DNA from: Azolla caroliniana
Taxonomy: Eukaryota; Polypodiophyta
Assembly (NCBI GenBank): GCA_043228905.1
Contig: JBHGNT010000013.1
Coordinates: 8,122,001-8,186,000, forward strand
Direction: 5' to 3'
DNA length: 64,000 bases
Positions 1-10,898 of the stretch are shown piece by piece. Made by a program: the position numbers and the translations under genes. Within the stretch, counting starts at the first letter, position 1. Each line of letters starts with the position of its first letter. The notes beneath the pieces were generated by a model that saw only the letters and a program-made list of their open reading frames with translations, did no database searches and had not been told where the DNA came from.

Positions 1-775
1 CTTGGTTCTTCTCGGAGTTGGATTCACATCGATCCAACTCATCCTTATCACTGCCATCCTCCGACATCTTTTTCTTTCCCTTCTCTTCGTGCGTAAGCCG
101 TCTCCTCGGCTTCTTGCGCGGGGAATGCACGACCGAGTCACCACTACTCGCCGGCTCTGCGTCTGACTGGTCATGCTGACTCAGTCGCTCATTCGGCCCA
201 CTTAGCCTAAATAAGCTCGGACTCTCTTCAAGAGCTCCGATGTCTCCCTCATCCAGAGGCATTTCAGCCTCGCTGACGTCTTCGTCAGTGATCGGAATGG
301 AGTCGTTAGTGGTTGGAGGCGAAGGCAAGTACCACGACGCGGACTCGTCGAACACAACATCACGACTTACGCGAGCTTGTTTGGTTCGGGGATTATAACA
401 CTTATAACCCTTTTGTTCGTCTGAGTAGTCATTCAAGATACACTTCTCGGCTTTGGTGTCCAGCTTCCTCTGTTACTCCTTCGGCACATGCACATACACG
501 ATGCTACCGAAAACCCTCAAGTGTGCCAAGTTCGGCTTCTTCGTGAAGTACAATTCATGTGGTGATGCTCCGCCATTAGCAGAAGTCCGATTCTGCAGGT
601 AAACAGATGTCCATACAGCTTCAGCCCAATAAAATTTTGGCATATGTTGCTCTTCCAGCATTGCCCTGGCCGCCTCTTCGATCATCCGATTTTTCTGCTC
701 GGCCACGCCATTCTACTGCGATGTGTATCTGCAGAAGAATTTGCGCTGAATTCCTTCGTCCTGTAGATAATTCCT
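1..775 (-). pseudogene. Ty1/copia pol fragment (integrase core to connection domain)
   Basis: Read on the minus strand this stretch carries the second half of a copia integrase. It has the E-containing segment NGVAEQKNR, then FYWAEAVWTSVYLQNR, the HLRVFGSIVYVHVPKE stretch, and the linker before the reverse transcriptase (KGYKCYNPRTKQ, then a Ser/Glu/Lys-rich region). It closely resembles the same region of Cop-F (about 39300-39900), so it belongs to the TGTTGAG-type copia group. Stops interrupt the frame before NGVAEQ and after HVPKE. No LTR, gag or RT accompanies it inside the window, and the fragment runs off the left edge. Seen: the motifs. Inferred: family membership. Confidence 0.8.
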
Positions 776-1599
776 TCAAGCACTTACTGTTGATCTTCAT
801 AATTTGGTTCATCTACAACAGAGAAACATTTATGTGGAACAAAGGATGACAACACGAGCATAACTTAGGTGACAAGGAAACTTGCAAGAACTCAAGGTGG
901 GGATATTAATAGCTACACATGTAGATGGCCATGAGCTAGGGTACCAATTCTGCATTGGTAAAGTTTTGGACGTGATGATGCATTAAAACTTTGTAATACA
1001 TCTATCATTGACATTGGTTAGGTGGATATCATTGTGTATGACTTTACACTGACAAAAGTTGGATGTTTAAGGACAACAACGATATACATAATAAAAGAGA
1101 TATTACCAAGTCTAGAAGATATCTCAGATTGAAGATGAAGAAGATTTACTCCACACAATTTGGAGACACCATTTGGTGAAGACAATGATTTGATTGGTAC
1201 ATTTGAAAATGAGGAGGAAGAGTCACAATTGTATATTATCTATAGTAGTGATTCTCATGAAAAGAAAGATGATATTTATGCAAATAACTCCCAAATGTAT
1301 TTGTTGTGCAACTATATGTAACAAATAAAAACGTTCATTGTTTTGAAATCCTCTGCTTTTGATTTCTTTGAGATCTAAAAACTTATTAGTTGTCATTTTT
1401 CTTTAAAAATACACAAAGTTACTTTTCGTATTTGACCAAAAATTGGCATTTTTCAATTTTACCAAATGGTAAAATTTTCAAATTTTTCATCAAGTTTTAG
1501 AGAACATGTGATACCAGTGTCAAGGTGTTTTGTGAAATGGCAAAGAAAACCCCAAAATCAAACGGAATATTCCTTATCCTTCCACTTGTGAACGCGAAC
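776..1599. other. AT-rich stretch without recognisable gene
   Basis: No coding frame, RNA gene or repeat could be recognised. The sequence is A/T-rich with scattered stops in all frames and separates two copia remnants of opposite orientation. Confidence 0.5.
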
Positions 1600-2188
1600 G
1601 TGTTTCATGAGCAATCCCGAAAAAGAGGACTGGAACGCAATCAAGTGGATACTCCGGTACTTGAAAGGCACCTCGAGTATGTGCCTCCGGTTCGGCTCCG
1701 GAAAACCCCAATTTGACGGATTCATGGATTCGGATATGTCGGTTGATGTGGATACCAGTCGGTCTACATCCGAATATGTCATGACTTATGAAGGGGGACC
1801 TGTATCATGGCAGTCGAGGTTGCAGAAGTCCGTTGCACTGTCGACAACGAAAGCAGAGTACATGGTAGTGGTGGAAGTCAGCAAGGAGACAATCTGGATG
1901 AAGGACTTAATCAGAAAGCTAGGGATCCGGCAGGAGGAATTCCAGCTCTACTATGATAATCAAAGTGCCATCCACCTTGCAAAGAACGTGGCATACCATT
2001 CCCAGACCAAGCACATCTAGAGGAGATATCACTGGCTCCGGGGGAAGGTAGAAGATCAAGACTTTGTGCTGACGAAGATCCACATGAAGGAGAACGGATC
2101 GGATATGCTAACCAAGGTGCTTTCAACCGACAAGCTGGACGTGTGCCGAAGACGGATCAGATTAATGAGAAATCCCATGCCGGAGTGA
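1600..2188 (+). pseudogene. Ty1/copia RNase H, 3' end of a Cop-M relative
   Basis: This is the carboxy-terminal part of a copia polyprotein. It has the RNase H block WILRYLKGTSSMCLRFGSG, the MDSDMS motif (TDSDMS in Cop-M), STTKAEYM, LYYDNQSAIHLAKN and SQTKHI. An in-frame TAG at 2018-2020 interrupts it, and the same frame continues (RRYHWLRGKVEDQDFVLTKI) to a TGA at 2186-2188, as in Cop-M. Homology to Cop-M (10300-10888) starts abruptly near 1600, so everything upstream, including RT, is missing. The acidic residues expected for RNase H are still visible. The LTR follows 10 bases downstream. Confidence 0.88.
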
Positions 2189-2198
2189 AGGGGCCGTT

Positions 2199-2733
2199 TG
2201 TTGGGAATTCGGTCCCTCCGTATGGGATCCGGATGAGAACCGGAGGATCCGGATGAAGGAACCGGATCCGGAAGGGTTCCTCCGGATGAGACCCGGAAAC
2301 CGGATCAAGTGAATCCGGATGGATCCGGTGCAAACCGGATCCAAGGACATAAGTGTAAATATGTTTCATGGTGAGCCCATCGAGGCTATATTTGTAAATA
2401 GCCCCAAATTCATATAAGTATAAATATGACTTAGGGCAATCACTTTGCAGTGATGTTGTTGTTGTATCATCATTGTACATAGAGCGTGAGAGAGAGAGAC
2501 ACACACACACAGAACGAGTTTTTGTTGTAACCGCCGGTTGGCGAAGACATAGAGCTCGAGGTCGTTGCCTCTGATTCTCACATTGTATTCCTCCCCTCAT
2601 AGTGATAGTTGGAGTTCGCGGGCTCCCGTGGTTTTTCCCATTTAGCGTTTCCACATAAACATCCAATGTCATCTAGTTGTTAGTTAGTTTTTTTTCTTCC
2701 ATTCGTTGTTTAAGACTCTGTTGTGGCCGAGCG
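2199..2733 (+). repeat. 3' LTR of the truncated Cop-M relative
   Basis: The repeat begins TGTTGGGAATTCGGTCCC, like the Cop-M LTR, and follows the polypurine-like GAAGGGG. It contains CCGGATCC-rich repeats (2225-2345), TATAAATATGACTTAGGGCA near 2419, and the downstream block GTGATAGTTGGAGTT. It stops at GTTGTGGCCGAGCG (about 2733), about 40 bases short of the Cop-M LTR end, where gypsy RT sequence takes over. It is more diverged from Cop-M than the Cop-M LTRs are from each other. Confidence 0.82.
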
Positions 2734-3285
2734 CTATTTTATGCACACAATGCGGACTTCGATTGGATTGGTACAGGTGTGCACCCTACCTCAAGGCACA
2801 ACCAGCTTTGTAGCACACATGGTCAATGTCGTGAACAAAGTACTAAGAGACTTCATCCCAGATATTACGATGCCTTTCCTCGATGATATCCCTATAAAAG
2901 GGTGCCCAAAATCAGAAAAGGACGAGGCTTTAGATCAAGATGGATGTCGAAGATTTGTTTCAAACCATATTGAAGACTGCAAGAGAGTGCTACAAAGGCT
3001 AGAAGGAGTTAGGCTCACATTTTTCGGAGAAAAGTCAGCATTCGCCCAACGCGAGGTCCTAGTAGTGGGACATCTTTGCAAACCATACGGACGGAAACCC
3101 TCTCCTAATAAGGTGAATGTTATTCAAGAGATGCGAGAAGAATGTATATCCCAAACAAAGGTGCGAAGATTCTTGGGAGCGTGTGCCTTTTATCATATCT
3201 GGATTCCGCACTACGCTCATGTCGTCGAGCCATTATATGGATTGCTAAAGAAAAGAAAGAAGTTCGAATGGTGAGAGGAGCATAT
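2734..3285 (+). pseudogene. Gyp-B1 reverse transcriptase, left part (Ty3/gypsy)
   Basis: One open stretch encodes TMRTSIGLVQVCTLPQG, then TSFVAHMVNVVNKVLRDFIPDITMPFLDDIPIKGC (RT catalytic FLDD), a spacer, ADRF-type thumb sequence VLQRLEGVRLTF, VRRFLGACAFYHIWIPHYAHV and PLYGLLKKRKKFEW. It matches the reverse-strand Gyp-B2 at 29038-29620 almost residue by residue. The frame meets a TGA immediately after FEW, and then the Gyp-A LTR interrupts it at 3286. The element resumes at 13979. The amino-terminal RT, protease and gag are absent. The F at the position of the usual Y in YLDD and the following PIKG mark a distinct gypsy lineage. Confidence 0.85.
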
Positions 3286-3751
3286 TGTCATGTATATATA
3301 AAACCCAATAAGCTGAATAAGTTTTATGATGATTTGAACCCATGACCTCATCAAAGAAAGGATACAACCCCAACCATTAGGATATATCATATTGTATATA
3401 TTAAATAATAAATTCTATTATATCAATAGGAAATTAATATAATAATATTATTGAAATGTCGCCACCTTGCATAGGCTAACACATGATTTCCAAGTGGCAT
3501 GCTTGCATGAATGCCAAGTGGCGATCATGCGTGCCTATGAGGTGACGAGCATGCATGTATCCAAACCATACTATATAAACATGTATTTGACTATTGATGA
3601 ACCATTCTAGTTCAACGCCAGTCTTCGGCATATTCTTATAAACATTGCTCTCGTTGTTAATACATTATCAAATTATTCTTATCTCTCTCATATCTTTCGT
3701 TTCTCATTCTCTTCTTCATTTTAAAACTCATTTCTAGCTTTGCCCCTGACA
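3286..3751 (+). repeat. 5' LTR of Gyp-A
   Basis: This 466-bp repeat starts TGTCATGTATATATAAAACC and ends CCCCTGACA. It is matched along its length by 13506-13978 with scattered substitutions. CTATATAAACATG near 3571 is a TATA-box candidate. An antisense tRNA-like cassette lies 45-105 bases from its left end. Directly downstream (GTTTGAACCAGAATTTT) there is no TGG-type primer binding site. Confidence 0.88.
3331..3390 (-). other. Antisense tRNA-like A-box/B-box cassette in Gyp-A 5' LTR
   Basis: On the minus strand the sequence TATCCTAATGGTTGGGGTTG resembles a tRNA A box, and about 33 bases on comes GGTCATGGGTTCAAATC, resembling a B box. The spacing is that of a tRNA gene. The 3' LTR copy (13551-13606) has the better B box GGTTCGAATC. 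This may be an inserted tRNA-derived sequence or a fortuitous match; no folded tRNA is claimed. Confidence 0.4.
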
Positions 3752-3873
3752 GTTTGAACCAGAATTTTCCTCCCTTCTCTCTTTCTTTTTGTGTCTCTTT
3801 CACTCTCTGTCTCTTTCTCTCTCTTTTCCTTCCTTCCTTGTCCTTGAGAATCTTGCCAAACATTATCCTCTCC

Positions 3874-4860
3874 ATGTAGTCAATTAGCAAGCAAGAGTAT
3901 GTTCGAGTCGTCTCTGAACTAGAGCATCTCACAAATAAGTTTGTGGCGTTAGAACAAGAGAATCAACGATTTCTTGGATATTTGCAATAAGTAAGCATAG
4001 AAAAGGCACAACAATATGATGAGTTATCAACACGTATATTGCAACTCAAAACAACATTGTGGTCTCTTAATCAACAAGCTTCAATGCAACAAACCTCTCC
4101 CAAAGAACCAAATATTTGTTTTCCTGGGAAGTTCAATGGTAATTTATCACAATTTTGAGGGTTTCTAAACCAAGTACGTCTAGTAATTCATATGTACCCT
4201 AATAGGTATCTGATTGATGCAGCTCAAGTTGGACTAGTTGGGACCCTTTTAACAAGAATTGCATTAGTGTGGTTTGCACCACTACTAGAAAAGAAGTCTC
4301 CTCTTCTCCAAGTCTTCAAAGGTTTTATTAGAGAATTTCAAGCAAACTTTGGAGACATTGATAGTGTTAGAACAACTATTAACAAGATTTGAAGACTACG
4401 TCAAGGGGACCGTCCTGCCTCTGCCTATGCGGTAGATTTCTGCCTCCTAGCTTGTGATATTCTGTGGGATGAAGAAGCCTTAATGGATCAATTTCGCTAT
4501 GGACTACAAAATGATGTAAAGGATTTGCTATTAACTTTTCACGAAGATTCAAGATCACTTCCAAAAGCGATAAGTCGTGCAGTGCGATGTGACAACCGCT
4601 TATTTGAGTGACGTTCGAAGCGTCAACTAATGTCACGACCAAGAACGGATCAAACATATGCTTCGGTAGTAGCCTCGACATCTACGAGCACTACCCAAAC
4701 TTCACACATGATTCCATCAGATGGTCCAAGTCCAATGGAGATCGATGTAACACATCGTCAAGGGCCTTTATCTGAAGCTAAGAAGCAAAGATGTCGAGCA
4801 AACCGTCTATGTTTGTATTGCGGTGGTCCTGGATAGATCGCGATCACATGCCCACATAGG
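3874..4860 (+). pseudogene. Gyp-A gag (sushi/Tcn1-like capsid with zinc knuckle)
   Basis: Pieces in successive frames read SELEHLTNKFVALEQENQRF (coiled-coil-like start), ICFPGKFNGNLSQF, GFLNQVRLVIHMYPNRY, VWFAPLLEKKSP, FIREFQANFGD, LRQGDRPASAYAVDFCLLA, LMDQFRYGLQNDVKDLLL and LPKAISRAVRCDNRLFE. This is the retrotransposon gag fold, and the last motif is typical of sushi-type/fungal chromovirus gag rather than the common plant chromovirus clades. A knuckle CLYCGGPG follows near 4810, its His replaced by a stop, with a later Cys (ITCP). In-frame stops at about 3877, 3988, 4157, 4390, 4608 and 4836 make it a pseudogene. It acts as capsid when intact. Confidence 0.75.
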
Positions 4861-5036
4861 CCAAAACGACAAGTAAATCAAGTAAGTATTAGCAAGAATC
4901 TTCATTCCAATTCTCCAGTAAGATTGTCTAGCCCTAGTAGTCCCACATGTCATGGTCAGTCCAATAGTTTTGAAGTTTTGAGTCAACTTAATGAAATATT
5001 AAACGAATAAGTCCAACCAAAATCGGAGCCATTTGG

Positions 5037-6107
5037 TTGGACAATCCTGAATACATAAAGTCAACCCCAAGTAGTGGTTCCATTTTATCAAATCATGTTA
5101 GTAGAGTTTTTTTAGCACAAGTTGAGCTTAGCACTTCTAGGTGTCATCGAGTTCTTACCTTTGCTCTCTTAGATTCAGGAGCCAACTCTTGTTTTATGGA
5201 CAAAGAATTTGCTTTATCCGAGAAAATCCTATTGAAAAACCTCCCTTGCCCTGCATCTATTGTAGTCATTGATGGTCGCCCTATTTCATTCAGGAATATA
5301 GTTGAAGAATCTGAGCCAATTCGAGTAGTTCTTGGTAGCTTTGTTTGTATGATTTCCTTCAATATAATTAGTAGCCTTGAGCATCCGGTTATCCTTGGTT
5401 TGCCTTGGTTTGCCTTGGTTTGAACTTCATAATTTTGAAATTGACTGGAGAAATCGAACAATCAATGATTTCCAACAGAAACCTGAATCTAGCTGCCTTG
5501 TTACTACCAACCAAGATTCAAAACCTCACCAAATCTCACTCATGTCTCTACAAAAATTACGAGAAGATGGGCAAAAAAATGAAATATTTGTCTTTGTAGT
5601 AATAGCAAACCCATCCTCTAGCTCACAAGGGGCAGGCACTCCCCTCCCTACCAAGTACTTGGATTTTGAAGACATCTTCAACAAAGCTAAAGCTAGTTCT
5701 CTCCCAGACATCGGCCTTATGATTGTCCTATCGATCTATAACCTGGGAAAGAGCCACCATGGAGCCCAATATATAATCTATTATCTTCCAAACTCAAGGC
5801 CCTTAAAGATTATATAGACGAGCACTTGGCAAATGGATTCATTCGACATTCTACAAGGCCTGCTGGTGCACCCATCTTCTTTGTCAAGAAGAAAGATGGA
5901 TCTCTACGACTGGTCGTGGACTATCGAGGTCTAAACAAAATCACAGTTCGAAATAGATATGCTCTACCCTTGATTTCGAGTTTACTAGAGCGTCTTAGTG
6001 GAGCTAAAGTTTTCACAAAGCTAGATCTTCGAGGTGCATATAAGCTTGTTCGGATACGTCCAGGAGATTAATGGAAGACATCATTCCGTACTCGATACGG
6101 ACATTTT
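5037..6107 (+). pseudogene. Gyp-A protease and amino-terminal RT
   Basis: The aspartic protease is seen as FALLDSGANSCFMD (catalytic DSGA) and, near its end, HPVILGLPWF. A short duplication of GGTTTGCCTT (5398-5422) disturbs the frame there. After a linker the RT begins: [40 protein letters not shown], then [20 protein letters not shown] and [17 protein letters not shown], ending in TRYGH at the Cop-M insertion. A stop (TAA, 6069-6071) follows RPGD. The bases either side of the insertion join exactly into TRYGHFKYTVMPFGLTN once one copy of ATTTT is removed. Confidence 0.85.
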
Positions 6108-6783
6108 TGTTGGGATATCGGTCCCTCCGGATGGGATGTCCGGAGATGAATGACGGCAAGCCCGGTTGCGGTTACGGAACCGGAGGATGAAGAGTACCCG
6201 GCATGAAGCCGGATGAAGAGTACCCGGCTACGGAGCCGGATGATGTAGACCCCGGCTACGGAGCCGGATGATGAAGACCCAGCTACGGAGCCGGATGATG
6301 TATGTACCCGGAGAGAGATCCGGATGCGGGGACATATTTGTGAATATGTTTGCCAAGGGCCCTTGTGGCTATATTTGTAAATAGCCTGAAAGTCATATGT
6401 GTATAAATATGACTTAGGGCAAACAGTTTTATGCTGCTGAAAAGTTGCTACTCATTTTTTGTTTTTTTCCTTAGAGAGAGTGAAGAGAGCAGCCGAGAGA
6501 GAGAGAGAGAGACGAAGAGGTCGTTGCCTCTGTGTATTACCGCCGCCTGTGGCGAAGACAGTGAGCTCAAGGTTGTTGCCTTGAAGCTTCACCATTGTAC
6601 ATCTCTGTTCATAGTGATAGTTGGAGTTTGAGGACTCCCGTGGTTTTTCCCGTATAGGGTTTTCCACGTTAATCCCTGTGTTATCGTGTCTTTCTCTGTG
6701 TTTCCTATTTTCTGCTGCATTGATTCGTGATTTCTCGGTTGTGGCCGAACGGTGAAGGCGAATCTGAGCGTAGATTCTCAACA
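6108..6783 (+). repeat. 5' LTR of Cop-M
   Basis: The LTR starts TGTTGGGATATCGGTCCCTC and ends GATTCTCAACA. Its U3 holds four head-to-tail units of about 27 bp (6190-6310; GAAGAGTACCCGGCTACGGA core), possible enhancer repeats. TATAAATATGACTTAGGGCA (about 6402) is the probable core promoter. A short GA run (6501-6513) lies in the transcribed part. Confidence 0.95.
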
Positions 6784-6786
6784 AAG

Positions 6787-6804
6787 TGGTATCAGAGCGA
6801 CGGC
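6787..6804 (+). other. Primer binding site of Cop-M
   Basis: TGGTATCAGAGCGACGG begins three bases after the LTR. TGGTATCAGAGC is the usual complement of the 3' end of plant initiator tRNA-Met, the primer for minus-strand DNA synthesis in copia elements. Confidence 0.9.
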
Positions 6805-6814
6805 AGTGCAGAAA

Positions 6815-9800
6815 ATGGAAGGCGGCAGCAGCGGGCAGCCGGGGATGATGGTGCTGAATGCGCAGAACTACGCCGACTGGAAGATCAAGATGGAGGATCT
6901 TCTGATTGTTCGGGACCTGTACGAACCGATTGACAGGTCGGAAATACCGAAGGGGGTACTTGAGACGGAATGGAGGCTTCTGAACCGGAAAGCCGTTGCA
7001 ACCATTCGGCAATACGTCGACGTGAGCGTTCTACAACATGTGGCGAACGACACCAACGCATACGAGATGTGGCGGAAGCTGTCGGGCCTCTACGAGAGGA
7101 AGAATGCGTTGAACCGGACCTCCCTGATGAGGAAGATAGTGAACCTCAAGTACCGGGACGGCGAGAGTATGGTGGAACACGTAAGCACGTTCATGGGATT
7201 CGTGAACCAGCTTGCGGCGATCAAGTTCCCGTTGGAGGATGCAATGCAAGCCATCATCCTGATGTGTACATTGCCGGACAGCTGGGAGAACTTGGTGGTG
7301 ACTCTCAGCACCTCCTGCGCCGAAGATAACTTGTCCCTACAAACGGTAAAGACAAGTATTTTGAACGAAGAAGCGCGTCGGAGAGATAAAGAACCGGTCT
7401 CCGACTCGAAGGCGCTGCTTACCGAATCGGAACGGGGAAGACAATGGAACCGGAGTCCGCAAAGACGGGAGAAGTCGGGGACCCGGTCGCAGTCAAGAGG
7501 AAGGCCCACGTGCTTCCACTGTGGGAAGCCGGGGCACTTCCGGAAGAATTGTCGGCATTACCGAAAGGACAACGGAGCCGACGACACCGATTCGAAGAAG
7601 TCACCGGAAAGAAACGGTGCATACCGGGGAGCCACGGACCGGAGAGGTCCGGATCGGCGAGGGCAGGACCGGAAAGGAACGACGGCACTCGCGGCAAGTG
7701 AAGAAGAAATCATGCTCATTACCGAAGAGAGGGAGCTGAACCTTGCCGGCGTAGAGATGACCTGGGTGGTCGATTCCGGAGCGTCGTTCCACCTGACCCC
7801 GGAGAAGAAATACTTCTCATCCTACACAGCCGGTGAGCACGGCTTTGTCCGGATGGGAAATGAAGGTACATGCCGGATTGCCGGCATAGGAGACGTGTGG
7901 CTGATGACATCAACCGGATGCAAGATGCTGCTGAAGGATGTTCGACACGTTCCGGAGGTTCGATTGAACCTGATTTCGGCCGGGAGGCTAGACGATGAAG
8001 GCTACACAGGTAGCATCCGGAACGGCGTAATGAAGTTCAGCAAGGGGAGCCTGATAGTGGCTCGGGCCCGAAAAGACAACACACTGTACCTGATGAATGC
8101 CCGGTTATGTCCGGAAGAGTTGAACGTGGCAGCCGACACTGCCGGTGAGCTGTGGCACAAGAGACTGTGCCACATGAGTGAGAAGGGGATGAAGAGGCTT
8201 GCAGAAGACAACCTCATTCCAGTGAAGCATGTGCATCTGGAGAAGTGCACCGATTGCCTGGCCGGTAAGCAGAACCGAGCCTCCTTCCACTCAAGGCCAC
8301 CGACGAGACGTAGTGCACCATTGGAGTTGGTGCACACTGATGTGTGTCAAGTAGAAACGAAGTCACATGGCGGAGCCCAGTACTTCGTGACATTCATTGA
8401 TGACCACAGCCGGAAGCTGTGGTCGGCACCGTTGAAGACAAAGGACCAAGTGTTGTGCGTCTTCAGAGAACTCCACGCGAGAGTGGAAAGGGAATCCGGC
8501 AAGAAGCTGAAAGCGATACGAGCGGATAACGGAGGAGAATACCGAGGGCAATTTGAGGAGTATTGCCGTTCGATGGGAATCCGGCTCGAGTTTACTGTGC
8601 CGAAGACGCCGGAACTGAACGGGCTGGCCGAGAGGATGAACCGGACCATAATGGAGAGGGTCCGGAGTATGCTGGCGCATGCGAAATTACCCAAGGAGTT
8701 TTGGGCTGAGGCAATGTCGACGGCGACATACGTGATAAACAGATCACCCTCAGTACCTTTGGACGGAGACACGCCGCAGAGAGTGTGGACCGGTAAGGAA
8801 GTATCCTACCGGCATCTGAAGGTGTTCGGGTGTCTAGTGTATGTACATGTGGCAAAGGACCGGAGAGGAAAGCTAGATCCAAAGACCCGGCCATGCATAT
8901 TCCTCGGTTACGGCAACGACGAGTTCGGCTACCGAGTATGGGACCCGGTCGACAAGAAGATATTCAGGAGTCGAGATATCATCTTCATGGAGGACAAGAC
9001 ACTCGCCGACTGGGAGTCGGAGAAGAAGATGAAGAGCTCCAAGTCGACCGGTGAGGATCAACTCTACAAGGAGCAGTCCCGACCGGCAAGAGACCGGTTA
9101 GCACTCGAGGATCCGGCCGAAGACGGTGAAGAAACAGAACCGGCCGAAGAAGATGAAAATGATACCGGAACCGGCCCCGATCCCGAAATGGATTCGGATG
9201 AAGAAGAATCGGAAGAACCGGTTACCGAAGCTCCGGAACGGAGATATCCTCTAAGAGAGAGAAGGGCCCCCCGGAGATTTCCGGAACCAGAGCACGTGCT
9301 GCTAACCGACGAGGGGGAGCCGGAGAGCTTTGAAGAAGCGAAGCATGACACCCAGAGCCGCAGGTGGTTGAGTGCCATGCAGGACGAGATGGATTCCCTG
9401 CATGAGAACCACACATATGAACTTGTGGAATTGCCGAAAGGAAAACGGGCACTCCGTAACAAGTGGGTGTTCAAGCTGAAACCGGGAGATGCCGAAACCC
9501 CCCCGAGATACAAAGCCAGGATCGTGGTGAAGGGGTTTCAGCAGAAGAAGGGCGTCGACTTCGACAAGATATTTGCCCCGGTAGTGAAGATGACCTCCAT
9601 CCGGACGGTGCTGAGCATAGCGGCAAGCATGGACCTCGAGGTAGAACAGATGGACGTGAAGACGGCATTCCTTCACGGTGACCTCGAAGAAGAGATATAC
9701 ATGCAGCAACCGGAAGGATTCGAGAAGAAAGAGAAGGAGCATTTGGTATGCCGGTTGAAGAAGAGCCTTTATGGTTTGAAGCAGGCTCCCCGGCAGTGGT

Positions 9801-10888
9801 ACCGAAAGTTTGACTCCTTCATGACCGATGAAGGGTACCACAAAACGCAGTCCGACCACTGCGTGTTTGTGAAGAAGTTCGACGGAGGAGACTCTCTAAT
9901 ACTCCTCCTGTACGTGGACGACATGTTGATCGTCGGACGGGACCAGGTCAAGATACGGATGCTGAAGAAGGCTCTTCACCGAACCTTCTCAATGAAAGAC
10001 CTGGGTCCGGCGAGGCAAATACTAGGGATGCACATCATCCGGGACCGGAAGAAGAAGCAGTTGTGGCTGTCACAGGAGAAGTACGTGACAAAGGTGCTTC
10101 AACGGTTCAACATGTCGGAAGCAAGACCGGTCGGATCGTCCCTCCCGGCAAACTGCAAGTTGTCCAGCAAGCAAAGCCCCAAGACAAAGGCTGAGAAGGA
10201 GGACATGATGAAAGTACCATATGCCTCTGCCGTCGGGAGCTTGATGTACGCGATGGTGTGTACCCGACCGGACATAGGATACGCAGTCGGAGTGGTGAGC
10301 CGGTACATGAGCAATCCCGGCAAAGAGCACTGGAACGCGGTCAAGTGGATACTCCGATACCTGAAGGGCACGGCAAACGTGTGCCTCCGATTCGGCTCCG
10401 GTAAGCCCGAACTCGACGGCTTCACTGATTCGGATATGTCGGCTAATGCAGATACCAGCCGGTCCACATCAGGGTATGTGATGACGTATGCAGGGGGAGC
10501 TGTCTCGTGGCAGTCGAGGCTGCAGAAGACGGTTGCGTTGTCAACCACGGAGGCGGAGTACATGGCGGCTGTTGAAGCCGGCAAGGAAATAATATGGATG
10601 AAGGACTTCATTAGAGAGCTCGGTATCCGGCAGGAGGAGTACCGACTCTACTGCGATAGTCAGAGTGCCATCCACCTTGCGAAGAACGCGGCCTATCACT
10701 CCCGGACGAAGCACATCCAGCGAAGATATCACTGGATCCGGGAAAGGATAGAAGACCAGGAGTTCGTGCTGACGAAGATCCACACGGACGAAAACGGCTC
10801 AGATATGCTGACTAAAGTGCTCACACCCGACAAGCTGGAAGCATGCCGGAAGAGAATCGGATTGGAGAGACATCCCATGCCGAAGTGA
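6815..10888 (+). CDS. Cop-M gag-pol polyprotein, intact
   Basis: One frame of 1357 residues from the first ATG after the primer site. An upstream in-frame extension into the LTR lacks an ATG. Gag (about 10-220) ends in the knuckle CFHCGKPGHFRKNC (233-246). The protease has VVDSGAS with D320. The integrase zinc domain starts LWHKRLCHM (H448) and continues to CTDCLAGKQ; its core has D509, D571 and E606, a D-D-35-E pattern. RT has YVDDM with D1035 and D1036. RNase H has D1205 (TDSD), E1246 (STTEAEY) and D1281 (CDSQSA), followed by SRTKHI. It ends HPMPK with no extension. Products package, copy and integrate the element. Codons are rich in CCGG-containing triplets, unlike the surrounding Gyp-A. 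Confidence 0.97.
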   Translation: MEGGSSGQPGMMVLNAQNYADWKIKMEDLLIVRDLYEPIDRSEIPKGVLETEWRLLNRKAVATIRQYVDVSVLQHVANDTNAYEMWRKLSGLYERKNALNRTSLMRKIVNLKYRDGESMVEHVSTFMGFVNQLAAIKFPLEDAMQAIILMCTLPDSWENLVVTLSTSCAEDNLSLQTVKTSILNEEARRRDKEPVSDSKALLTESERGRQWNRSPQRREKSGTRSQSRGRPTCFHCGKPGHFRKNCRHYRKDNGADDTDSKKSPERNGAYRGATDRRGPDRRGQDRKGTTALAASEEEIMLITEERELNLAGVEMTWVVDSGASFHLTPEKKYFSSYTAGEHGFVRMGNEGTCRIAGIGDVWLMTSTGCKMLLKDVRHVPEVRLNLISAGRLDDEGYTGSIRNGVMKFSKGSLIVARARKDNTLYLMNARLCPEELNVAADTAGELWHKRLCHMSEKGMKRLAEDNLIPVKHVHLEKCTDCLAGKQNRASFHSRPPTRRSAPLELVHTDVCQVETKSHGGAQYFVTFIDDHSRKLWSAPLKTKDQVLCVFRELHARVERESGKKLKAIRADNGGEYRGQFEEYCRSMGIRLEFTVPKTPELNGLAERMNRTIMERVRSMLAHAKLPKEFWAEAMSTATYVINRSPSVPLDGDTPQRVWTGKEVSYRHLKVFGCLVYVHVAKDRRGKLDPKTRPCIFLGYGNDEFGYRVWDPVDKKIFRSRDIIFMEDKTLADWESEKKMKSSKSTGEDQLYKEQSRPARDRLALEDPAEDGEETEPAEEDENDTGTGPDPEMDSDEEESEEPVTEAPERRYPLRERRAPRRFPEPEHVLLTDEGEPESFEEAKHDTQSRRWLSAMQDEMDSLHENHTYELVELPKGKRALRNKWVFKLKPGDAETPPRYKARIVVKGFQQKKGVDFDKIFAPVVKMTSIRTVLSIAASMDLEVEQMDVKTAFLHGDLEEEIYMQQPEGFEKKEKEHLVCRLKKSLYGLKQAPRQWYRKFDSFMTDEGYHKTQSDHCVFVKKFDGGDSLILLLYVDDMLIVGRDQVKIRMLKKALHRTFSMKDLGPARQILGMHIIRDRKKKQLWLSQEKYVTKVLQRFNMSEARPVGSSLPANCKLSSKQSPKTKAEKEDMMKVPYASAVGSLMYAMVCTRPDIGYAVGVVSRYMSNPGKEHWNAVKWILRYLKGTANVCLRFGSGKPELDGFTDSDMSANADTSRSTSGYVMTYAGGAVSWQSRLQKTVALSTTEAEYMAAVEAGKEIIWMKDFIRELGIRQEEYRLYCDSQSAIHLAKNAAYHSRTKHIQRRYHWIRERIEDQEFVLTKIHTDENGSDMLTKVLTPDKLEACRKRIGLERHPMPK

Positions 10889-10898
10889 AGGGGGAGTT
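10889..10898 (+). other. Polypurine tract of Cop-M
   Basis: GAAGGGGGAG runs up to the 3' LTR directly behind the stop codon and would prime plus-strand DNA synthesis. Confidence 0.8.

Noticed and set aside
9064-10611. Long minus-strand open frames inside Cop-M
   Set aside because: They are shadows of the gag-pol frame caused by its GC-rich, CCGG-heavy codons.
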